This document shows, one piece after another, positions 43,005 through 50,661 of a stretch of DNA of 64,000 nucleotides; the stretch's first letter is position 1, and every line of letters begins with the position of its first letter. This stretch comes from Calditrichaceae bacterium. Its GTDB lineage: Bacteria; Calditrichota; Calditrichia; RBG-13-44-9; J075. The stretch spans positions 62,001 through 126,000 of the forward strand of contig JABWBP010000010.1 in NCBI GenBank assembly GCA_013360445.1. The letters are read 5' to 3'. The notes beneath the pieces are model-generated. The model ran no database searches, was not told the DNA's origin, and saw only the letters and a list, made by a program, of their open reading frames with translations. The position numbers and the translations under genes were made by a program.

Positions 43005-44870
43005 TCACGCTTCCGTCCAAGATATCCGGGCCACCGGGGTGATGTTGGTGCTGGGCGAAAGCTCGTCGTAAGATAGCACCGCCAGGCCCGGAAACTCCCG
43101 CTCCAGGAGATCGCGCACCCGTTTTCGAATGCAAGCGATGGTCAAAATGGCCGGAAGGGGATAGCCGGGGGTCTGGGGCAGCAGCGCCAGCTCCGAGCGG
43201 ATCCCCTGGCGTAGATTTTCGATCTCCCCCGCGTTTAGCGGTTTCTTGCCGCGGTCGCCGTTCTCGAAAGTGAGGTGCTCCACCAGGCGGGTTTCCCACT
43301 GCGTATCCAGCAGATAGACGTTGAGGGTGCTTTGCCAGCGCCCGTAGGTGTATTTGTGGCTGAGGTACTGGCGCAGGCCGGAGCGGGCGAACTGCGCCAG
43401 ATGCTCCCGCCCCGGCGTTTTTCCGGTTCCGATGTCCGGGTGCAGCGCCAGGGAATCGTCGAAAATGATGTATTTGGCGGGATCGGTTACCACGGCCTGG
43501 TAGTGCAGCAGGCGCTCCAAAATGCTGCGCAGATCCCGCACCGACAACCCCTCCGCCAACAAATCCCGCACCACCCCGGCCAATCGGGCGGGGGAATAGC
43601 GTTCCAGCGCCGCGGAAATGATCTCCGGAAACGCCTGGTCGAGCAGGGCCAGGTCGTATTCCAGGGTTTCTTTGTCGATCAAACAGGCGGCATGGCGGCG
43701 CACTTCCGCAGCCAGCGCCAACACGATGTAACCCACTTCGTCCCACACCGTCAGGCCCTCTGCTTCCAATTTCTGGCGCTGTGCGGCGCCGGCAAGGCTG
43801 TTTTCACGCCGGTTGGCGGGGTTGAGCGCCGGCGCCGCCCCGGCCAGGCCGTAATCCGCCAGGCGGGCAGGGGTCTCATTCACCAGAATTTGCCCCGGCT
43901 CCAGGCCGGGGCAGGGATGCGAGCGCAGATGGTTGATGCGAATGGCAAATGCCCTGGGCGGCAAGGTTTTGTCGGCCACGAAGCGCACCCCCGGCGAGCG
44001 CACCCCTAACTCGTAGAACATCCCGTCGGAAAAAAGGGTGAAGGTCTCCCGCAGCCGGGGATCGGCCTGCTCACTCCACACCGAGAGCGCCTCCGGGGCG
44101 GCTGTTCCGGCGGATTTGGGGGGCGCGGGAAGGATCCGGCGCAGGTAATCGGGATGGATATCGATATCGATTTTGAGCGGGCGCAAGTGCGCAATCAGCG
44201 ATTCGGCGATCTCTTCATCGGAAAACCGGTTTTGCAGCGATTCACACAGCCGGCTCAAAACCGTTTCCGTCTCGGCGATGGAAATCCGCAGCTTCAGGAG
44301 CGAGCGCAGGAGGTTGAGCAGGCGCTCCGCGCTGAATTTATCCAGCGCGGTGCAGAGCGTTTCCGGCAGCAATTGCCGGCCCAGGGCGCGGTAGGCCTGC
44401 GCATTGGTTTTCGCCAGCAGCTTCTCCGGCTGCCAGCGGATGATTTCGGTTACCAGCGCGGCTAAAAAATCCGCCAGCAGCGGAATTTCCACCGCGAAAG
44501 CAGCGGCCGGTTCTCCCCCCGCGCCGGGGGGGGAGATGACCGCGTTCAGCCAGGCCTGCGCCCCGAAAGTTAGCGGCAATTTGCCCACTTCCCCCACCCC
44601 TAAGGCTTCCCATAACGGGCGAATCAGTTCCTCCGGGTAGGAGAGCAGTTGGTTGTGCAGGCGGATTTGCAAGGGTTTCCCGGCCGAGCCGCTTTTCAGG
44701 GTAATCGCCGGCTCGCCGGGGATACCCAATTCCGCGGCCATCGCGCCAACCTCCTCCTCTAAGCGGGAGAGAAGCGGGCCGGAAAAATTCATTTCCTTTG
44801 CCAGCAGCGTGTTCAACTCCTCGCAAAGCTCGATCTTCAAGGCAATTTTAGGGGGCGCCGGGTGGTTCAT
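43005..44870 (-). CDS. Soluble FHIPEP (FlhA/SctV cytosolic domain) protein
   Basis: 621 residues with no transmembrane segment. Residues ~265-621 follow the cytosolic domain of type III export-gate proteins in order: 'LGVRSPGVRFVADKTLPPRAF' (D1; shortened: VRFVADKTLPPRAF), 'VWDEVGYIVLALAAEVRRHA' in the place of FlhA's 'VVDPxxVxxTHLxxxxxxHA', 'LLAEGLSVRDLRSILERLL' and the last strand 'REFPGLAVLSYDELSP'. Residues ~130-210 look like a second, partial copy ('LVTEIIRWQPEKLLAKTNAQA', shortened: TEIIRWQPEKLLAKT; 'LLKLRISIAETETVLSRLCE'). In flagellar systems this domain forms a nine-membered ring that docks substrates and chaperones. Here the membrane channel is missing and no other export gene is near. 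It lies 103 bp after a 1794-residue protein with the same domain. Function unknown; a binding or ring scaffold is plausible. Confidence 0.75.
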   Translation of the reverse strand: MNHPAPPKIALKIELCEELNTLLAKEMNFSGPLLSRLEEEVGAMAAELGIPGEPAITLKSGSAGKPLQIRLHNQLLSYPEELIRPLWEALGVGEVGKLPLTFGAQAWLNAVISPPGAGGEPAAAFAVEIPLLADFLAALVTEIIRWQPEKLLAKTNAQAYRALGRQLLPETLCTALDKFSAERLLNLLRSLLKLRISIAETETVLSRLCESLQNRFSDEEIAESLIAHLRPLKIDIDIHPDYLRRILPAPPKSAGTAAPEALSVWSEQADPRLRETFTLFSDGMFYELGVRSPGVRFVADKTLPPRAFAIRINHLRSHPCPGLEPGQILVNETPARLADYGLAGAAPALNPANRRENSLAGAAQRQKLEAEGLTVWDEVGYIVLALAAEVRRHAACLIDKETLEYDLALLDQAFPEIISAALERYSPARLAGVVRDLLAEGLSVRDLRSILERLLHYQAVVTDPAKYIIFDDSLALHPDIGTGKTPGREHLAQFARSGLRQYLSHKYTYGRWQSTLNVYLLDTQWETRLVEHLTFENGDRGKKPLNAGEIENLRQGIRSELALLPQTPGYPLPAILTIACIRKRVRDLLEREFPGLAVLSYDELSPSTNITPVARISWTEA

Positions 44871-44973
44871 ATCGGGTGCGTTATCTTTGTGTTAAAGTGC
44901 GTAGTAGTTCTGTTGCTGCCTTGCGTGAAGGTGATATGGATTACGCTAGTTCTGATCCCATACGCATCACGTT

Positions 44974-47900
44974 TCACCCATCACGTTTCAACTCAATCCT
45001 CCCGCCGATGCGCTTGCGCCACTCCGGTTTCAGTTCCGGGAAGGAGAGGATACGCACCCGGGGGAATTCGATCTCCAAGAGCCGGCGCAGGTAGAAGCGA
45101 AGACCTTCGCCGCGAGTGACGAGCACGGTTTTCCATTGCGGCTGCCCTTGCAGCGCTTCCCGAACCGCGCTGAGCAGGTTCTGGGTGGGCAGCGGCTCCA
45201 GGGCTAAAAAGGTTCTGCCGCCGGATTGCCGGAGGTTCTGCGCTATCTCTTGCTCGAATTCCGCGGAAAGCTCCCAAAAGCGGTTGCCCGGTTCGTTGCC
45301 GGGCAACTTGTCGCGCAGGGCCAGCCGCGCCGCTTCTACCGCGGGAACCACGTCCTCCCGGTCGGCAGCGTGGCGCTGGAAAACTTCCGACAACAGCGCC
45401 AGATCGGATACCGGCGCGCCCTCTTTTGCCAGCCAGTGCAGCATTTCCGTGAAACGGTTTTTCGCCTCCCGCTGCGGCAGGCGCTGCGTGATCAGCTCGC
45501 GCCGCGGGACGGCTTCCTGGCCGGCTTCTTCCTGCCAGATCGCCAGCATGTCCCCGGTTTTTTGGGCGTCTAAAAAAGCGCCGATATGCTCGTAAATCAC
45601 CGCCTCCAGATGGTAAGCCATGTACTCGAAGCCGTCCCAGGTATCCGCGGCGGCAAGGCCGATTTTTTCCAGGAGCGGTTCGGGAATCCAGGCGCCGCTC
45701 ATCTCCCCGCTGAGGGGGTCGTAAGCCGGCTGCACGGCCATTTTCTGCCCGCTCGCCAGACCGGGAAAGCGCTGGTATTGCGGCAAAAACCGCTTGCCCG
45801 GCTCCACCGCGCCTAACACGATGGGCACTTCCATGATCATGATAATGTAGCTGTTGGGGGCCATGCCGGAGTTGCTCAGCCGCCCGCGCAATCCCGGCGC
45901 TTTCAACCCAAGTTTTTCCTGAATGCGCTGCTGCGCGTTGGGGTAGTGGATTTTGAAGAGCGGGTGATCATCCCCATACGCCGGCGCGGGAAGAGAGAAC
46001 AGCCCCGCTTCTACTTCGATGGCGATGGGGGTGACCACCGGGAGCAGCGAAGCGGAAGAAGCGGCGTTGGGAGCGGCGCGCGGATGGCGGCGGATGAGGG
46101 GGTATTTCTCCCGCACCAGGGTAAGGCGGGCGGTTTTGGCGTCCGCGGCCGCGGTTTGATCCCCGCGCCCGGCAAAGTAAATTTCCCGGCCATTCAACCA
46201 GTTTTTCAGCAGATAGTAACTTTCCCCCTCGCCGGTATGGGGCAGAATTTCCTGCACGATCCTGCCGAACGGCGCGGCGGCGCCCTCCCCGCCCTCCGGC
46301 GCCATCTTCTCGAACTCCTCCAGCGCCTCCCGGCGCTCTCCCATGATCCAGAGCAGGCTGCCGCACTGCAGATGGTAATCCGCGCGGCTTTGTTCCGCAT
46401 ACTTTTCATCGAGCCGCAAGGCCCGGCGATATAATTTCAGGCTATCCTCCCAGCGCTCCAGGGATTTCAAACTTCCGGCTAACTTCAGCAGCACCCGCGC
46501 GTCCGGGGCTTCTTCGCACAGCTTCCACACTTGCAGGGCGCTCTCCTTCAGCCCCAGGCCGTTCAGTTTTTCCCCGATCCAGTAATAGAAATAGCCGGAG
46601 CGGTTGCGCTCCCGCGCCGCTTCGATCAAAAAATCTTTCGCTTCTTTGAACCTGACCCCGCGGTATTCCGGCAAGCCTTCCCGCCCGGCGGAGAAGGCCT
46701 GGTCATAGAGCACGTAATTCAAAGCCCAGTGGGGATAGAAATACTCCAGCGCCCAGTTTTCCCCTAAATAGAAGATGTCACGGTTGAAACGCCGGTAATT
46801 CAGCAGATCCCGGTGGCGGGGATGGCGGAGCAATTGGCGCCAGGCGGGATTTTTGAGCAGTTCCCGGTACTCTTTGCTGCGAAAATACAGCTCCCGATGG
46901 CGGTTGCCGCGCAGCAGCGCGAAAAACTGCGGATTCTCTAACAGCCGGGAATAGAGGGGGGATTTCTTCAATTCCCCGTATGCGGCGTCCTGGAGCAGGG
47001 TTTCGTCTAAGGATTTCTTCAAATCGTCGCGCAGCTCGAACAGTTCCGTGGGCCAGAAGCGCTCCTGGATTTGGGAAAATAGCGCCGTTGCCTCGGCCTG
47101 TTTCCGGGCGCGGAAAACCACTCCTAAGTAGTGCAGGGTATGGATGTGCAGGTCTTTAAGCTCCTTTTCCCAGCGGATGGCCGGTTGCGCGGCCAGCCCG
47201 GCCAGGTTGAAACGCTGGCGGCCGTTTTCGCGAACCCACAGGAGGCGGTGCGGCAGCAAGCTTTCCAGCACTTCCAACGCTTCGCCGGCCAGCCCCTCGC
47301 TCTCCCGGTGGCATTGCCCGGCGTCGGCCTGGTGCTGCGCCAGGGCTTCCTGAGCGCGGCGAATCTCTTCATCACCGGCCTCGATCTGCTCTTCCAGGGT
47401 CTTGAGCAGTTTTTCTTCCGGGGTTTCGCCTTCCGGCAGGCTGGAAAATCCGCTCCCCGGGAAGCGGTGGGCGGGCGCCTGCGCGACGTTTGCGGAAACC
47501 GGCAAACCTGAAGGCCGCACGTTCCGCAGCAAATCCGCGCCTTGCTGCGGCTCCGGCTCCCCGGCCATAGAAACCGCCCGCTCCGGCATACGTCTCTCCC
47601 GCCGCCGGGCGATCTTTTCCCGCAGTTCCCGCGCCTCCTGGCGCAGCTTTTCGGATTCCCCCTGCAAGCGCCGGATTTCCTGCTCCTTTTCCCCGGCTAA
47701 CCGCTGCTGCTCCCCGGCGTCGTTCTCCTTTTTTTCGGCTAAGCGGGCGTTCACTTCCGCCAGGGCCAATTTGCCGTCCGGCCAGTGCGGCTCCAGCGCC
47801 CGCACTTGCAGCAGGTGGGTTTTGGCGGGTTCGTAATCCCATTTCCACTTGTGGATTTGGTGCAGGTTGAAAAAGGAGATCACGAAGGCGGGATTCAACT

Positions 47901-50358
47901 GCACCGCCCGCTCATAAGCCTCCCGCGCCTGCTCGAACATGCGCTCGTCCCCGTCGCGGCGGTAGTATTGGAAGCAGGCGTCCCCGAAATCGTTGTAAAC
48001 GAAGGCCAGGATGGAGTTGCGCACCCGCGGGTTGGCCTTGTTCTTCAAGCGCTCGTTGATGAATCCGGCTAAAAAGGGATCGCCGAGCAGCCCGCACACC
48101 GCCTGCACCTCCGCGGCCGGCGGGTCGTTGGCCAGGATTTCTCCTAAGCGGCGGAAAAAATCGCCCGCGGAAACGGCTCCCCCCTCTTTCCACTGCGCAG
48201 AAGTCTTCCACCATGAGGGATGTTTGGCGGCCTGGACGGAAATCCATTCCCCCGGGGAAGCTTCTTCCGGGGAAGAAGCTTCCGCCGCGCCGATCTCCCC
48301 CGCCAGCGCGTTTAACAGCCACCCCAATCGTTCGGCGGCGGATTTGGCGAAGTCTTCTTCGGAGCGGTTCGCGTTCCCCGCCCGCTCCGAAAAAGTCATC
48401 GACAAAGCCGCGGTGAGTTCCGCAAATTCCCGCTGCGGCTCGTCGAACCCTTCCCAGGCGCTCCAGCGCCGCAGCGCGGTATCTAAATAGCGTTGATAGC
48501 GCCGGAAAAGCGCCTCCCCGATGAGGTCGAAAAAATAGTCCACGTAATTGGTGATCGCCTGGGTGACGATGGCGGAGGCCGCGGCGGTGTAGTGCTCGTA
48601 AGCGCCGACGAAATCCCCCTGCTCCGCGGCGATGCGCGCCAGGCCGTGATCCAGCTCCGCCACGAAGGTTTCCCGCTTGATCTCCTTGTATTCCCGCCCG
48701 CTCAGGAAATCATCCCGCGCTTCCCGCAGGTCTTCCGCGCCGCCCAACAGCCAGCGGATGTAACCGCGGTTAGCCCAGGCGCCCACGTTGCCGGGATTGA
48801 GCTTCAACACCTCTTCGTACTTTTTCAGCACCGACCCGGCGACGTTGCGCTCCAAAGTGGGGCGGGAGCGCCACAATTTTTCCGCCTTGATCGCTAAGGA
48901 AAACTGCGCCACCTCGAAGCGCGGCTCTAACTCCACCACCCGCTGGAAGATTTGCATCTCCGTGCGCAGGTGCGCTTCCACCTCGGCGTACACGAAATTA
49001 TAGTGGGCGTTGTCGCCGGCGCGGTTGGGGTCGAACATCTCCGCTTTCTTCAGCCAGTCCCAGGCGTCCGGCACGGAGCCGAGGTACATCCAGGCCAGGG
49101 CGGTGGTTACGTACGCCTCGAAGAGATACTCTTTTCGACCGGGAACGTCATCGGGCAGGTTTTCCAGGCGCTCCACCGCCCGCTCCGCAATGGGGCGGGT
49201 CTCGAAAACCGGGTAGAGCTTCTGCCCCAGAAGCCCGGCCAGGATGCGGCGATACAACAGCATCCGGGCGTAGCCTAACTCCGCCCGCGCCAGCAAGACC
49301 TCCCGCACGCCTGAGCGCGGAAAGAGGAACGCGGCCAGCCGGCGCAGCCCCCGGCGCAGGCGCAGCAGCATTCGCAGCCCCTGTTGAAGCAGCTTTTTGC
49401 CCCGGGAGGAGGAGAGCGGCTGCAAGGCGGGATCGAAATACTCGATGGCCTGCTGATACAGCTTGCGGGCTTCGTCGTAGGCTTCCAAGGTATTGGAACG
49501 GGCGTAGTCCTCCGCCTCGTAGAACAGCGCCACGGCGCGGAAGTAGTCCGAGGGGAGCAGCGCGATCTTCTGCTGCACGTTCAACTGGATTTGTTTGTAG
49601 ATCTCCGTGGCCACCGTAAAATAGAGCCGCTCCAGGATTTGCTCGTACTTCTCGGCGTCGCTGTTGAGGGGAACCGCGGGCGGCTGGCCGGGCGCGCCGC
49701 CGGTTTCGGTTTTCAGGGGATAGCGAATGGGGTAGGCCAGGGTTTCCGGGCTGCCGGGAGGGCCGATGCGCACCCGGGGCATAATTTCTAACATCCACTG
49801 GCCGTGGCGGTCTTTGCGCCGGGTGTAGTGCCCGCGGATGTGAATGTGCGACTGGTAGCTCTCCTGGTTCTCCCCTTCTAAAAATTGATCGTCCAACAGC
49901 AGCAGCCGCCCGATGCGCTCGTTGATCTTCTCGCACAAATGGTGCGAGAGCAGCGCCAGGTTGGGGTCTGCATCCGCATTGTCGCCGGAGACCGGCTGGA
50001 AGGTTTCCAGGGAAAAGGTGTAGCGGAAGGGCTGGTTGGACTCCTTCAGCCAGAAGCGTTTCCAGATTAGCAGCGCCCCGAAAACGGCCAGGGAGATTAC
50101 CGGGATCAGCAGCAGTTGCCCCGCGGAAAGCTGCTGCCACCAGACCGGATCGAGCAGGTTGGCCCAGGGGAAATTGCGGATCGCTTCCCAGTTCAATTCA
50201 TCCCACCAGCGGGAGAGTTCAACAAGAATCGGCGTTAAGGAGATAAGGAAGCCGATCCAGCCGATCTTCCCGATGCGCTTGTTCTGCCGCAGACCCCGGT
50301 CGATGCCCTGGATTTGCTGCAAGAGGTCCTGGGGAGGGATGAATTTGATCCAGTTCAT
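44974..50358 (-). CDS. Giant membrane-anchored TPR/coiled-coil protein with C-terminal FHIPEP domain
   Basis: 1794 residues. Two hydrophobic segments near the N-terminus (~32-48 and ~81-99) anchor it; the rest should be cytoplasmic. Much of ~230-1350 is helical with TPR-like repeats (for example 'NPGNVGAWANRGYIRWLLGG', 'AREAYERAVQLNPAFV') and a charged coiled coil at ~870-925. Residues ~1430-1794 match the FlhA/SctV cytosolic domain: 'LLPVVTPIAIEVEAGL', 'GLRGRLSNSGMAPNSYIIMI', 'KEGAPVSDLALLSEVFQ', and 'YLRRLLEIEFPRVRILSFPEL'. It is far longer than any export-gate protein and lacks the eight-helix channel. The start has only a weak ribosome site. It is divergent from the NACHT gene and is followed by the soluble FHIPEP gene; the two probably form one operon. 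Confidence 0.72.
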   Translation of the reverse strand: MNWIKFIPPQDLLQQIQGIDRGLRQNKRIGKIGWIGFLISLTPILVELSRWWDELNWEAIRNFPWANLLDPVWWQQLSAGQLLLIPVISLAVFGALLIWKRFWLKESNQPFRYTFSLETFQPVSGDNADADPNLALLSHHLCEKINERIGRLLLLDDQFLEGENQESYQSHIHIRGHYTRRKDRHGQWMLEIMPRVRIGPPGSPETLAYPIRYPLKTETGGAPGQPPAVPLNSDAEKYEQILERLYFTVATEIYKQIQLNVQQKIALLPSDYFRAVALFYEAEDYARSNTLEAYDEARKLYQQAIEYFDPALQPLSSSRGKKLLQQGLRMLLRLRRGLRRLAAFLFPRSGVREVLLARAELGYARMLLYRRILAGLLGQKLYPVFETRPIAERAVERLENLPDDVPGRKEYLFEAYVTTALAWMYLGSVPDAWDWLKKAEMFDPNRAGDNAHYNFVYAEVEAHLRTEMQIFQRVVELEPRFEVAQFSLAIKAEKLWRSRPTLERNVAGSVLKKYEEVLKLNPGNVGAWANRGYIRWLLGGAEDLREARDDFLSGREYKEIKRETFVAELDHGLARIAAEQGDFVGAYEHYTAAASAIVTQAITNYVDYFFDLIGEALFRRYQRYLDTALRRWSAWEGFDEPQREFAELTAALSMTFSERAGNANRSEEDFAKSAAERLGWLLNALAGEIGAAEASSPEEASPGEWISVQAAKHPSWWKTSAQWKEGGAVSAGDFFRRLGEILANDPPAAEVQAVCGLLGDPFLAGFINERLKNKANPRVRNSILAFVYNDFGDACFQYYRRDGDERMFEQAREAYERAVQLNPAFVISFFNLHQIHKWKWDYEPAKTHLLQVRALEPHWPDGKLALAEVNARLAEKKENDAGEQQRLAGEKEQEIRRLQGESEKLRQEARELREKIARRRERRMPERAVSMAGEPEPQQGADLLRNVRPSGLPVSANVAQAPAHRFPGSGFSSLPEGETPEEKLLKTLEEQIEAGDEEIRRAQEALAQHQADAGQCHRESEGLAGEALEVLESLLPHRLLWVRENGRQRFNLAGLAAQPAIRWEKELKDLHIHTLHYLGVVFRARKQAEATALFSQIQERFWPTELFELRDDLKKSLDETLLQDAAYGELKKSPLYSRLLENPQFFALLRGNRHRELYFRSKEYRELLKNPAWRQLLRHPRHRDLLNYRRFNRDIFYLGENWALEYFYPHWALNYVLYDQAFSAGREGLPEYRGVRFKEAKDFLIEAARERNRSGYFYYWIGEKLNGLGLKESALQVWKLCEEAPDARVLLKLAGSLKSLERWEDSLKLYRRALRLDEKYAEQSRADYHLQCGSLLWIMGERREALEEFEKMAPEGGEGAAAPFGRIVQEILPHTGEGESYYLLKNWLNGREIYFAGRGDQTAAADAKTARLTLVREKYPLIRRHPRAAPNAASSASLLPVVTPIAIEVEAGLFSLPAPAYGDDHPLFKIHYPNAQQRIQEKLGLKAPGLRGRLSNSGMAPNSYIIMIMEVPIVLGAVEPGKRFLPQYQRFPGLASGQKMAVQPAYDPLSGEMSGAWIPEPLLEKIGLAAADTWDGFEYMAYHLEAVIYEHIGAFLDAQKTGDMLAIWQEEAGQEAVPRRELITQRLPQREAKNRFTEMLHWLAKEGAPVSDLALLSEVFQRHAADREDVVPAVEAARLALRDKLPGNEPGNRFWELSAEFEQEIAQNLRQSGGRTFLALEPLPTQNLLSAVREALQGQPQWKTVLVTRGEGLRFYLRRLLEIEFPRVRILSFPELKPEWRKRIGGRIELKRDG

Positions 50359-50395
50359 GGGAGCTCGCTCAAAACTTAGACGCCGGTTGATTCGG

Positions 50396-50448
50396 AAACC
50401 GCCCGGTAACAGTTGGCAGGGTATAACTTAAGCACCGCCGGGCGGTTT
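50396..50448. promoter_or_regulatory. 11-bp inverted repeat in the divergent control region
   Basis: AAACCGCCCGG (50396-50406) and CCGGGCGGTTT (50438-50448) are exact complements separated by 31 bp, between the divergent TPR-FHIPEP and NACHT genes. It may be an operator, or a terminator/attenuator hairpin; the right arm lacks a long T tract. Confidence 0.5.
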
Positions 50449-50661
50449 TCCAACAGGAACGTTAAACGCGAAGATGAAGCGGAGAAGCTCATCGTTCCAC
50501 CCAAAATGTGCAATGATGAGCTAAAAAGGTTCAGCGATGAACCCCGAAGGCGGATCTTCCACTTGGGCGAGGCCGACGCGGCGCCGCCGCAAGGTTTTTT
50601 TCGCTTCGCTTATTCCCTGAAATTCCCTAAATTATCCCATCCGAAATACAGAGGCGGAAGC

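Noticed and set aside
43005-50358. A flagellar or type III secretion locus
   Set aside because: Only the cytosolic FHIPEP domain is present; there is no export channel, ATPase, ring or filament gene in the window.
50413-50661. Longer N-terminus for the NACHT protein
   Set aside because: The extension starts at TTG, crosses the inverted repeat and has low-complexity content, while the ATG at 50662 has a good ribosome site.
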